Origin: Flexithrix dorotheae DSM 6795
Lineage (GTDB): Bacteria > Bacteroidota > Bacteroidia > Cytophagales > Flammeovirgaceae
Length of the DNA stretch: 64,000 nucleotides
Reading direction: 5' to 3'
Assembly: GCF_000379765.1 (NCBI RefSeq)
Contig: NZ_KB903465.1
Coordinates: 248,001 to 312,000 of the forward strand
This document shows, one piece after another, positions 54,737 through 62,945 of the stretch. Each line of letters begins with the position of its first letter. The first letter of the stretch is position 1. The position numbers were made by a program, and so were the translations under genes. Below the pieces are notes generated by a model. It worked only from the letters and a program-made list of their open reading frames with translations. It was not told the DNA's origin and ran no database searches.

Positions 54737-57610
54737 TTAAGCAAAGGTTTTACTCCCTTTCCTCTTCAAAAACATTAAAACAGCACCCACAATTAGCGCC
54801 AGACTAACCCAAAAATAAATCTGTTTGTAAATCGGAAGGCTGGCGATGGGGTCAGCATTTCCAATTACGATAAAATTAGCCCAATGTACTGGGGTTTTAT
54901 CGATTTTAAAAAATTCATCGGAATGCAGGTAATCGAGTTTGGCCTGCCTTAAAGCTTCATCTTTAGGCTTTCCGTCTTCCAGGTATTGATACATTTTTTG
55001 GGCAATAAAAGAGGTGGATTTGTCCTCTGCCCGCCATAAGGTCATAATGATATTGGGGCATCCAGCATAGGCTATAGCCCTTGCAAGGCTCATAATCCCC
55101 TCCCCTCTTTGGAATTGTCCGCTTCCTGTTTCACATCCACTCAACACCACCAGTTTGGTACTGTCAAAATTCAGGTTGTACATTTCATGGACATATAACC
55201 GATATTCTGCATCCTCACCTTTGGGGAAAAAGGTAATATAAGAAGACGAAGGTTCCTCTTCATTTACTTCAGCATGAGTGGCAAAATGGAGGATATTATA
55301 ATTCTGGTATTCATCCAAAAAACGATTTTTAGTAGCTTCTTCATTGATATAAAAATGATTACTGATCCCTTTCACCTCCTGCCGGGTGGCGGGTAATGGA
55401 CTAAAATATTTATCCCTAAATGCCACATATCCCAGGGCTACATCCTTGGCAAAAGGAGCAATAGCCAGAATTTCATTATTCCCTGAATTATTAATTTTCT
55501 GTGCATCCAGCCATAACTTTCCAGAATAGGATTGGCTAATGATATATTTTTCAATTAAATAGAAATCTTTGTGGGGCTCAGTTTTCAAGGCATCAAAGGG
55601 TAGGTAATTAAGTTTGCCATCGGGGATGATTACCAGTTTTTTATATTTTGAAAGCTCCTTTTCAAATGGTTCGAAAATTTTATTATAAATTTCATAGCCG
55701 GACTGATGTCCTCCAAAAGGCTCCCCGGGGCTATAAGTTTTATAAGCAGTATAATATTGATCTATATTATTAATTAATCCACTATCCAAGGGAAATCGCC
55801 TGATCAGAAAATTTTTTCCACTTACCAGAAACCCAATAATTTCTTTTTCTCCCCAAAAATATTCTAAAAGAGCCTTATCTTCATGCTGAAGTCTTTTTTG
55901 AAATTCCTCCAGATTTACTTCATTGTTGGCATACTTTAATGCATAATAATTTGGATAAGCTTCAAATGATTTAATCACTTTCCCTAATTCTATTTCCAAA
56001 TCTGCCAACTGCAAGGTGTATTTATCAATTTTTTCCTGGTCATTGGCATTAGCCAGTCTGCTTTTTACCTTGGAGAGCTGGATTTTCAAATCCCTTTCCT
56101 GTACCAATAATTCTTTGGGGATTCCTGTGTATCCCTTTATCTCATGGTTCTTAATGGATTCTTCAAGAACAGCAGCCTTACTTTGTTCTGAAAACTGGAA
56201 AGCCAAATGTTTGTACTTTTCATCCTGCGTATGTTCAAATAATTGAAGAGCTACACGAATAGACTCCTCAAATACCGGATATACATTGTTTTGAAAAAAT
56301 ATTTTTGCTTCATCTGAATCATAACTTTTTCTTATTTTCTCAGCGAGTTGTAAGGCTAATTGGTAAGTATCTAATACTAATTTGGAAGTTTCAGAATCGT
56401 TGTTTTCATTAAATTTTTCAATTATTTCAGCCTTGCTAACTAAGATTCTGAAAGTTTCAAGATCAGATAAAGTTTGAAAAGGATATTTTGGGTTGACTTT
56501 AAAATTTGGGTTATTAAAATTAATTATAACAGTTTTTATGGCTTCCTGAATTTCATCCTTAGCCTCCTTACCTAAATTCATTTCATTAAGGAGAAGAGCT
56601 TTTTTCATTAGAATATTAGCAAATAAAACATTTTTATAGGGAAAATATTTATTATACTCAATAATGGCTTTATCGAAATATTTCATCGCAGAATCAACTT
56701 TACCTAACCCTTGATATGAAGTCCCTAAGTTTTCGTAAAGCCTTACAGATAAACGAGAATTTGAACTCTCGTCAAAATTATGATTATCAATTCCACGTTT
56801 AATAAACTTAATTGCTTCTTCAAATTTATCCACTTCATTATATACAGTACCTAGATTCTGATAAAGGATAACAAAAGTTTCAGCAATTCTTACATCATTT
56901 TTACTTCTATCAGTTTGATCTATGATTTCTTTATATATTTCTAAACTTCTATCATATTTTTCCAGCCTTTTATAAATTGTAGCAATATTATTTTTTGCTC
57001 GGTAAATTGCCTTTTTATAACTAGGGAAATAATTTTCATATATTTCTAAATACCTTAAGGAATAATTCAATCCTTGAATGAAATTTCCCGTTTCAAAATA
57101 TAAAAGCCCAATAAAACCATAAAGATCAGCTGTAGTTTTACTATGTGGATAATTATCAGACAATACTTCTGCCTCTGAATAATAAAAAAATGCAGAATCA
57201 ATTTCTCCAAGATTCCAAAACACCTGACCGATTTTTTTATTGATTGACAACAAACTTTCCGTGTTGTTTGGCAGGTTTTCTTGGATTGATAAAGCTCTTT
57301 TATAGTAATCTAATGCACTATTAAAATCTTTATACCAATAAAAAACACTTGCACATCGTAAATTTACCTTTACATTTAAATCAGAAAGCTGGCTTTGATG
57401 ATTCAAAATGTCTATTGCACTCAAATATTCTTTTAAAGCCAAGGAATCTAATTTTTTCTTTTTCGATTCAAAAAACTTATCTCCAGCTTTAATATAATAA
57501 TTAACTTTTGTTGAATCAGAAATAGTAAACTCAGCATGAGAGTTCAATGGAGCAATGAATAAAATAAAAATTATAAATACCACTACTCTAATTAACATAA
57601 TAGATAACAT
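54737..57610 (-). CDS. TPR-CHAT domain membrane protein (caspase-like), copy 2
   Basis: 957 residues. N-terminal hydrophobic segment (MLIRVVVFIIFILFIAPLNS), TPR repeats to about residue 390, coiled coil about 490-545, CHAT domain with His779 (LHFATHAEVNEE) and Cys826 (LSGCETGSGQFQRGEG), C-terminal membrane helix (YFWVSLALIVGAVLMFL) and basic tail. The CHAT half is nearly identical to copy 1 over long stretches, while TPR segments have drifted, so the two are tandem duplicates. Such proteases are known as effectors in defence systems in other lineages, but the membrane form in Bacteroidota is not assigned a role. Expressed after a lipoprotein gene on the same strand. Confidence 0.93.
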   Translation of the reverse strand: MLSIMLIRVVVFIIFILFIAPLNSHAEFTISDSTKVNYYIKAGDKFFESKKKKLDSLALKEYLSAIDILNHQSQLSDLNVKVNLRCASVFYWYKDFNSALDYYKRALSIQENLPNNTESLLSINKKIGQVFWNLGEIDSAFFYYSEAEVLSDNYPHSKTTADLYGFIGLLYFETGNFIQGLNYSLRYLEIYENYFPSYKKAIYRAKNNIATIYKRLEKYDRSLEIYKEIIDQTDRSKNDVRIAETFVILYQNLGTVYNEVDKFEEAIKFIKRGIDNHNFDESSNSRLSVRLYENLGTSYQGLGKVDSAMKYFDKAIIEYNKYFPYKNVLFANILMKKALLLNEMNLGKEAKDEIQEAIKTVIINFNNPNFKVNPKYPFQTLSDLETFRILVSKAEIIEKFNENNDSETSKLVLDTYQLALQLAEKIRKSYDSDEAKIFFQNNVYPVFEESIRVALQLFEHTQDEKYKHLAFQFSEQSKAAVLEESIKNHEIKGYTGIPKELLVQERDLKIQLSKVKSRLANANDQEKIDKYTLQLADLEIELGKVIKSFEAYPNYYALKYANNEVNLEEFQKRLQHEDKALLEYFWGEKEIIGFLVSGKNFLIRRFPLDSGLINNIDQYYTAYKTYSPGEPFGGHQSGYEIYNKIFEPFEKELSKYKKLVIIPDGKLNYLPFDALKTEPHKDFYLIEKYIISQSYSGKLWLDAQKINNSGNNEILAIAPFAKDVALGYVAFRDKYFSPLPATRQEVKGISNHFYINEEATKNRFLDEYQNYNILHFATHAEVNEEEPSSSYITFFPKGEDAEYRLYVHEMYNLNFDSTKLVVLSGCETGSGQFQRGEGIMSLARAIAYAGCPNIIMTLWRAEDKSTSFIAQKMYQYLEDGKPKDEALRQAKLDYLHSDEFFKIDKTPVHWANFIVIGNADPIASLPIYKQIYFWVSLALIVGAVLMFLKRKGSKTFA

Positions 57611-57702
57611 TTTGCTTGCCTAAATATATTAAAAATGAAAATTATATTTAGCATCTGCGGAAAATTATAAACCTCAATTTTAGTTTATTGATTAAAATCC
57701 AT

Positions 57703-57728
57703 AAAAAAAACCGACTGAAAAAGCCGGT
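57703..57728 (-). terminator. Terminator downstream of the small lipoprotein gene
   Basis: ACCGAC (57710-57715) pairs with GCCGGT (57723-57728) with one wobble, loop of 7, then T8 on the minus strand. It lies between the lipoprotein gene and CHAT copy 2, so expression of the CHAT genes from the lipoprotein promoter would be partial. Confidence 0.75.
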
Positions 57729-57761
57729 CATATTTTATATATAATGTTTCCTTAAAAATTA

Positions 57762-58220
57762 TTAATTAGATCCGTCAATAATAACTGGTGGATCTTCATC
57801 TCCTTCGCCATTCTTTCTCAATTTAAATCCAGTCAAATCCAAAAGGTAATCTGGAATATCATTAGTACTTTTAAATGTATGGATATTAATAGTTTTGGTT
57901 TGGATTAATGTTCCTGCATTTACCAATTTAATTTCGAAATTAAACTTTTCCCCTTTTGCTAAATTTAGATTGTCTAAAGTGGCTTCTAAATTGATAACTC
58001 CTGTCTTTGCATCAAGCACGACTCCTTCATTTGAAGTTTCAAATTGTCCGGTTAACTGACCAGTAATAGAAGGGCTTAACAACTTATTGTCGCCTGATTC
58101 GAAAGCGGTGGTCTTATACGAAAAATCAGCAGAAGGGATTATTTCTTCCTCTGTACACGATGAAAGAAAAATCAGAAAAGAGAAGATAACTCCGTAAAAA
58201 CGTAGTATTTTTTTGTTCAT
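57762..58220 (-). CDS. Small lipoprotein, unknown function
   Basis: 152 residues. Signal sequence MNKKILRFYGVIFSFLIFLSSC with lipobox LSSC (Cys22), followed by TEEEI; the mature part is beta-rich (TGQLTGQFETSNEGVVLDAKTGVINLEATLD) with a short acidic tail (GEGDEDPPVII). There is no known family. The segment from 50 to 100 resembles an Ig-like or cadherin-type strand pattern. It precedes the two CHAT genes on the same strand, which may be functional context, though a terminator intervenes. Confidence 0.7.
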   Translation of the reverse strand: MNKKILRFYGVIFSFLIFLSSCTEEEIIPSADFSYKTTAFESGDNKLLSPSITGQLTGQFETSNEGVVLDAKTGVINLEATLDNLNLAKGEKFNFEIKLVNAGTLIQTKTINIHTFKSTNDIPDYLLDLTGFKLRKNGEGDEDPPVIIDGSN

Positions 58221-58268
58221 GATCGTAAGAGTTTGTTTAGTTTAGTTTGTTTGTCAGGTCTACGATCA
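58220..58268. promoter_or_regulatory. Inverted repeat at the lipoprotein start codon
   Basis: TGATCGTA (58220-58227) and TACGATCA (58261-58268) are perfect arms. The left arm overlaps the ATG of the lipoprotein gene. In RNA the hairpin would cover the start; as DNA it could be an operator. Between the arms are repeated TTTG/TTAG words. Confidence 0.4.
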
Positions 58269-58565
58269 CAAACAATGCAAAATTATATTCCAAGCTACAT
58301 TAGCCCGCCCCACACAAAGCCTATATATCCTTTCTATTTACTACTATTTTATACTTTTTTTTCATTTTTTATTAAAAAAAGTACTTAAGCATGGTTATAT
58401 TTTTTTTGTTGGCTCCCACTAAATAATTGAACTCATTAATTCTTCATTGGCAGACATCAAACAAACAATTTTTATTCTTTCAAAACCAGCTATGGGTGTC
58501 TGCATTTAGAATTAATCTGAAGTTCCAATCACGTTAATCATTTTATAACTTTAATTTCTACATCT
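58221..58565. other. Divergent promoter region between lipoprotein and O-methyltransferase genes
   Basis: No gene found. Besides the inverted repeat at its left end, it is AT-rich with T runs. It must carry promoters in both directions; no consensus was confirmed. Confidence 0.4.
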
Positions 58566-59639
58566 ATGTCTGATAACAGAACAGGTTCCATTGAAAAAGC
58601 AATAGAATCCCCACAGCCAGCCCTTGATCCTTCTGGCATTATGCAGGTTGGAATGGGTTTTTGGGCTTCAAAAACCTTACTTACTGCTGTAAAAGCTGGT
58701 GTTTTTACTATCATTTCTGAAAGCAAAAGTCTTTCAGGAAAAGAAATCCAGGCCAAACTTGGATGGCATGACAGAGGGGTTTATGACCTTTTAGATACCC
58801 TTGTTGCTCTAAAATTTTTAACCAAAGAAGGTTTAAAAGAAACAGCAGTTTACAGCAACACACCAGAAACAGATTTTTTCCTTGATAAAAATAAGCAGGC
58901 CTACATTGGTGGTATCCTGGAAATGGCCAACGACAGGTTATACAAATTCTGGGCTGATCTGGACGAAGCTATGGTTACAGGAAAGGCACAAAACGAAATT
59001 AAACACACGGGTAAATCCATGTTCGAAAGTGTTTATGCCGAACCAGAAAGATTGAAGTTGTTTGTGAATGGCATGACTGGTATCTCAAGAGGGAATTTCA
59101 CTTCCTTTGCACAAAAATTTGACTTCTCTAAATATAAGACAATGTGTGATATGGGCGGTGCTGTTGGTCTTTTATCATGCCTTGTGGCTGAGCATAACCC
59201 TCATATGCAATGTACTTCTTTCGATCTACCAAAAGTAGAACCAATCGCGCAAGAGTTTATTAAGGAAAACAACATGGAAGGAAAAGTTGAAACCATGGCC
59301 GGAGATTTCTTTAATAATGAATTCCCAAAAGCAGATGTCATTACCATGGGTATGATTCTTCATGACTGGAATTTGGAAGACAAGAAAAAACTTATCAAAA
59401 AAGCATATAATGCCTTACCCGAAGGCGGTGCATTTGTAGCCATAGAAAATATCATTGATGACGAAAGACAAGAAAATGCTTTTGGTTTGATGATGTCTTT
59501 GAATATGCTTATCGAATTTGGCGATGCATTTGATTTCACTGGAGCTGATTTTGATTCGTGGATAAAAGAGGCCGGGTTTAAATCCAGCGAGAAAATTCAT
59601 TTAGCAGGCCCTTGCTCTGCAGTTATTGCTTATAAATAA
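58566..59639 (+). CDS. O-methyltransferase (COMT/ASMT-like, class I SAM-dependent)
   Basis: 357 residues. Residues 20-110 form a winged-helix dimerisation domain (MGFWASKTLLTAVKAGVF, VYDLLDTLVALKFL). The SAM motif is CDMGGAVGLLSCLVAEHNP (about 198-215) and TSFDLPKVEPIA lies in motif II; MGMILHDWNLEDKKKLI carries the catalytic His-Asp seen in plant COMT/hydroxyindole O-methyltransferases. It probably methylates an aromatic hydroxyl. Followed on the same strand by HPPD and a UbiA prenyltransferase, so its substrate may be a homogentisate-derived quinol. Confidence 0.85.
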   Translation: MSDNRTGSIEKAIESPQPALDPSGIMQVGMGFWASKTLLTAVKAGVFTIISESKSLSGKEIQAKLGWHDRGVYDLLDTLVALKFLTKEGLKETAVYSNTPETDFFLDKNKQAYIGGILEMANDRLYKFWADLDEAMVTGKAQNEIKHTGKSMFESVYAEPERLKLFVNGMTGISRGNFTSFAQKFDFSKYKTMCDMGGAVGLLSCLVAEHNPHMQCTSFDLPKVEPIAQEFIKENNMEGKVETMAGDFFNNEFPKADVITMGMILHDWNLEDKKKLIKKAYNALPEGGAFVAIENIIDDERQENAFGLMMSLNMLIEFGDAFDFTGADFDSWIKEAGFKSSEKIHLAGPCSAVIAYK

Positions 59640-59900
59640 AGATATTGATTGCAAAATCTATATAAAAAAACTAACGATTACTATCAGAACGTGATGTAGA
59701 AACTGGAAGGGTATAACAAGTCGATTGGCTTGTTTTCCCTCACCAGGGCTTTTCACGACTATAAATTGTACTTTTCGAAATATTTATTTTCAAATATTCA
59801 GCACCTTATTTTTAAAGTTGCCACTATTTAATCTAACAATTACACTTTCCAGAAAACTATTTCAAAAAAGTATTTTTAATCTGAAACAGCCAATTAAGTT

Positions 59901-61034
59901 ATGACCACTAAAGCACCCTCAATAGAAAAAATCTTACCAGCCATCGAAGATTTTCTCCCGCTTTTAGGAGTAGATTATATCGAAATGTACGTAAGTAATG
60001 CCAAACAGGCAGCTCATTATTATCAATCAGCTTTTGGATTTCAACCATTGGCTTATTGCGGCCTAGAAACAGGTATTAAAGACAGACAATCCTATGTGGT
60101 TTGTCAGGGAAATATTAAACTAGTGCTTACCAGCCCGCTAGGCAATAATCAGGAAATCGGAAAACACATAGAAGAGAAGGGAGATGCAGTAAAGGTTGTT
60201 GGGCTAACTGTAGAAAATGCCAACAAATCTTATAATGAAACCGTATTAAGAGGGGCAAAACCCTATTTAAATCTGGTAACAGAAAATGACCAGAATGGTG
60301 AAGTAAAAAGAGCAGGAATCCATACTTATGGTCAAACAGTACATATGTTTGTAGAAAGAAAGAATTACAATGGAATATTTCTTCCTGGCTTCGAAAAATG
60401 GGAATCAAATTACCAACCTGCTGAAATTGGGTTCAAAGATGTGGACCATATTGTTGGAAATGTGGGATGGGGCGAAATGAATAAATGGGTAGATTTTTAT
60501 GCCAATGTTTTGGGATTCTATCAATTGATTTCCTTCGATGACAATGAAATTTCTACAGATTACACTGCTTTAATGAGCAAGGTAATGGTGAACGGGAATA
60601 AAAAAATCAAATTCCCTATCAATGAGCCTGCCGAAGGAAAGAAAAAATCACAAGTAGAAGAATACCTTAATTTCAATGGAGGCGCTGGTGTGCAGCATAT
60701 TGCCATCACTACCGACAATATCATTGAAACTGTGACAAGCCTTAGAAAAAGAGGTGTTGAGTTTTTGACAGTCCCCAAAACTTATTATGATACTGTCTAT
60801 GAAAGAGTTGGGGAAATTGATGAAGAACTGGCTGCTATAAGAGACCTGGGAATTTTGGTGGATAGAGATGAAGATGGTTACCTGTTACAAATCTTCACCA
60901 AACCGCTAGGCCCAAGACCAACCCTATTTTTTGAAATTATTCAAAGAAAAGGAGCACAGTCATTTGGTAAGGGAAATTTTAAAGCGCTATTTGAATCAAT
61001 TGAAAGAGAGCAGGAATTAAGAGGAACATTATAA
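59901..61034 (+). CDS. hppD: 4-hydroxyphenylpyruvate dioxygenase
   Basis: 377 residues, two vicinal-oxygen-chelate halves. The iron ligands are H183 (DHIVGNV), H266 (GVQHIAI) and E345 (LFFEIIQR). YLLQIFTKPLGPRPT is the C-terminal signature. It converts 4-hydroxyphenylpyruvate to homogentisate with oxygen. Hydroxymandelate synthase shares the fold, but the C-terminal motif fits HPPD. Homogentisate 1,2-dioxygenase, fumarylacetoacetase and maleylacetoacetate isomerase, expected if this were tyrosine breakdown, are absent; instead a UbiA gene follows. Confidence 0.93.
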   Translation: MTTKAPSIEKILPAIEDFLPLLGVDYIEMYVSNAKQAAHYYQSAFGFQPLAYCGLETGIKDRQSYVVCQGNIKLVLTSPLGNNQEIGKHIEEKGDAVKVVGLTVENANKSYNETVLRGAKPYLNLVTENDQNGEVKRAGIHTYGQTVHMFVERKNYNGIFLPGFEKWESNYQPAEIGFKDVDHIVGNVGWGEMNKWVDFYANVLGFYQLISFDDNEISTDYTALMSKVMVNGNKKIKFPINEPAEGKKKSQVEEYLNFNGGAGVQHIAITTDNIIETVTSLRKRGVEFLTVPKTYYDTVYERVGEIDEELAAIRDLGILVDRDEDGYLLQIFTKPLGPRPTLFFEIIQRKGAQSFGKGNFKALFESIEREQELRGTL

Positions 61035-61145
61035 TTCCTGTTCAAAAGCAATTCTAAAAATATATTCTGAAACTATAATATAAACATTGGACTATCCTGA
61101 TTCTTCCTGATAGCTAATGTAAATATTTTACGTCCATCAACAGTT

Positions 61146-62237
61146 ATGACTTTTTTCAATAATTTATTAAGACTGGGAAGACTGAAGTTTTTGATCTACA
61201 GCTCTATGTCTTATACTTTCGGAATGACAATTTGTCTTTCCCTTGGCTACACTGAGTTGAGCCTTTATAATTATATCTTAGGTTTAGTTGCGGTTTGGTG
61301 CATTCACTTAATGACTCATTACTGCAATGAATACTATGATTTAGAAGCCGATAAAGCAAATTTATCATTCACCAAATGGACAGGAGGAAGCAGAGTATTG
61401 GTGGAAGGGAAAATAAAACCAGAAACAAGTATTGGATTAGGGTACATGCTATTATTCTTAGGGATTGTACTAGCCATGTTCATGCCTAATAAATCAGCTA
61501 GCTGGATTGTAATTGGCGGACTATTTTTTGGATGGTTTTACACTGCCCCTCCTTTCAAATTTAATTACGTAGGTCTTGGTGAATTTGCTGTGGCCATTAC
61601 CCTTGTACTGTTGGTTCCTTCTATTGGTTTTGCTATTCAGGCTGGAGAAGTCCTTACTCCCATATTAATTATTTTACTGCCTGCTTTTATTATCCAGTAC
61701 AACAGAATGATGATCATGAATCTTTCTGACCATGACGGAGATGTAATAGTTGGGAAAAAGACAGTTGTGGTTGCACTAGGTCCTGAAAAAGCCATAAAAA
61801 TTTATGGGATTGGACATGTAATCGCCTATTCTCTTCTTCTTCCCATGTGGTTATTATGGGATATTCCCGGTGAAATAGTTGGTGCAATTGCCCTGACCAT
61901 TCCCATTTCTATTTGGCAATACAGACGGATAAAAAGAGGAGGATATAGGGAGAAGGACACTGCAAACAGTATTGTTTTTTGGGCTTCCACTCACAGTATT
62001 TTGATTATTATTACTGCCTATGTTGGGCTTATTCTTCATATGGAATTAAGTGAGCAGTTTTCACTTTTGGCATTTGATCAGGTAAACATTTTATTTAAAT
62101 TATGTGCTATTCCTCCAGTGCTTTATTTTATCATCCTTTTTAAGCAAATCAGGATGAATGAATTTGGAAAAGGTAATCAAGGAAAAAGCCAGCTTGAAGA
62201 AAGAGAAGAAATGGAAAAATCACCTGTGGCTGCCTAG
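61146..62237 (+). CDS. UbiA superfamily prenyltransferase
   Basis: 363 residues, eight or nine membrane helices. The first aspartate motif is N61-E-Y-Y-D65-L-E-A-D69 and the second is S-D195-H-D197-G-D199 (Mg-diphosphate binding). It resembles MenA more than UbiA proper. It transfers a prenyl chain onto an aromatic ring; with HPPD just upstream, homogentisate is the most probable acceptor, as in plastoquinone/tocopherol routes. 1,4-dihydroxy-naphthoate (menaquinone) is the alternative. A C-terminal charged tail (about 338-363) is non-membrane. Short TTAG runs follow its stop. Confidence 0.88.
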   Translation: MTFFNNLLRLGRLKFLIYSSMSYTFGMTICLSLGYTELSLYNYILGLVAVWCIHLMTHYCNEYYDLEADKANLSFTKWTGGSRVLVEGKIKPETSIGLGYMLLFLGIVLAMFMPNKSASWIVIGGLFFGWFYTAPPFKFNYVGLGEFAVAITLVLLVPSIGFAIQAGEVLTPILIILLPAFIIQYNRMMIMNLSDHDGDVIVGKKTVVVALGPEKAIKIYGIGHVIAYSLLLPMWLLWDIPGEIVGAIALTIPISIWQYRRIKRGGYREKDTANSIVFWASTHSILIIITAYVGLILHMELSEQFSLLAFDQVNILFKLCAIPPVLYFIILFKQIRMNEFGKGNQGKSQLEEREEMEKSPVAA

Positions 62238-62452
62238 TTCATTGCACCATAAGGTAAGGTATAATCAACAAGTTAAAAACTTGTTAGTTAGTTGGTTAGT
62301 TAAAAAGCAAAATCAACAAATGATTTACTTCTTTTAGAAGCAAATCATTTTTTTTTATCCCTTAAAAAATATAAAACCAAATTATACAATGAGGTTTAAG
62401 AATTCTCGTTTCGTATTTGATTTTTAAAAATAATCCAATTTAAATATTAATT

Positions 62453-62869
62453 ATGAGCACATTTAAAACACCTTTCGCAAAATTTGAAATTGACGCTTCG
62501 ACTAAAACCTTAAACATGGAGTGGCAGCCTAATACTAAAAATATGGGAGATGAAGGTTTTAAAGAAACTTTAACTGCAGTAATTGAGGCAGTAGAGAAAG
62601 AAGGGCTTAACAAAATCTTTGTTGATGCTAGACAATACTTTCATACCTTAATTCCTGAATTACAATCATGGCATGACAATACCATTGTACCAAGATATAT
62701 AAAAGCTGATGTAAGAAGAATTGCTTTTGTAATGCCGGAAGATTTCTTTAACCAGGTTGCAATTGAGCAGACTTTTGAGGAAGATACTGCTGTTTCTTCT
62801 CTTCAAACCCAATATTTTGGATCAGAAAGTGAGGCCAAAGGATGGCTAAATGTTGCTGTAGCTGCATAA
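62453..62869 (+). CDS. STAS/SpoIIAA-like domain protein
   Basis: 138 residues. FEIDASTKTLNMEWQPNT, then EGLNKIFVDARQYFHTLIPELQSWHD and IAFVMPEDFFNQVAIEQTFEE follow the alternating strand-helix pattern of the STAS/SEC14-like fold found in many Bacteroidota proteins. No cofactor motif is visible. It is 215 bases downstream of the UbiA gene and on the same strand, possibly in the same unit. It has a strong terminator. Function unknown; a regulatory or lipid-binding role is possible. Confidence 0.6.
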   Translation: MSTFKTPFAKFEIDASTKTLNMEWQPNTKNMGDEGFKETLTAVIEAVEKEGLNKIFVDARQYFHTLIPELQSWHDNTIVPRYIKADVRRIAFVMPEDFFNQVAIEQTFEEDTAVSSLQTQYFGSESEAKGWLNVAVAA

Positions 62870-62889
62870 AACACCTAATGCCTAAATTA

Positions 62890-62923
62890 AAAAAAGGACT
62901 TTGAGCAATCAAAGTCCTTTTTT
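62890..62923. terminator. Bidirectional terminator between the STAS-like gene and htpG
   Basis: A 14-base perfect inverted repeat (62890-62903 with 62910-62923) with A and T runs on both sides. It serves the converging genes on both strands. Confidence 0.93.
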
Positions 62924-62945
62924 GTATTCAATAAAAACAAAAGGC

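Noticed and set aside
51705-57610. Craspase (type III-E) or CHAT-gasdermin defence system
   Set aside because: No Cas7-11, CRISPR array or gasdermin-sized pore protein is next to the CHAT genes. Both CHAT proteins look membrane-anchored with N-terminal export signals, unlike the cytosolic effectors.
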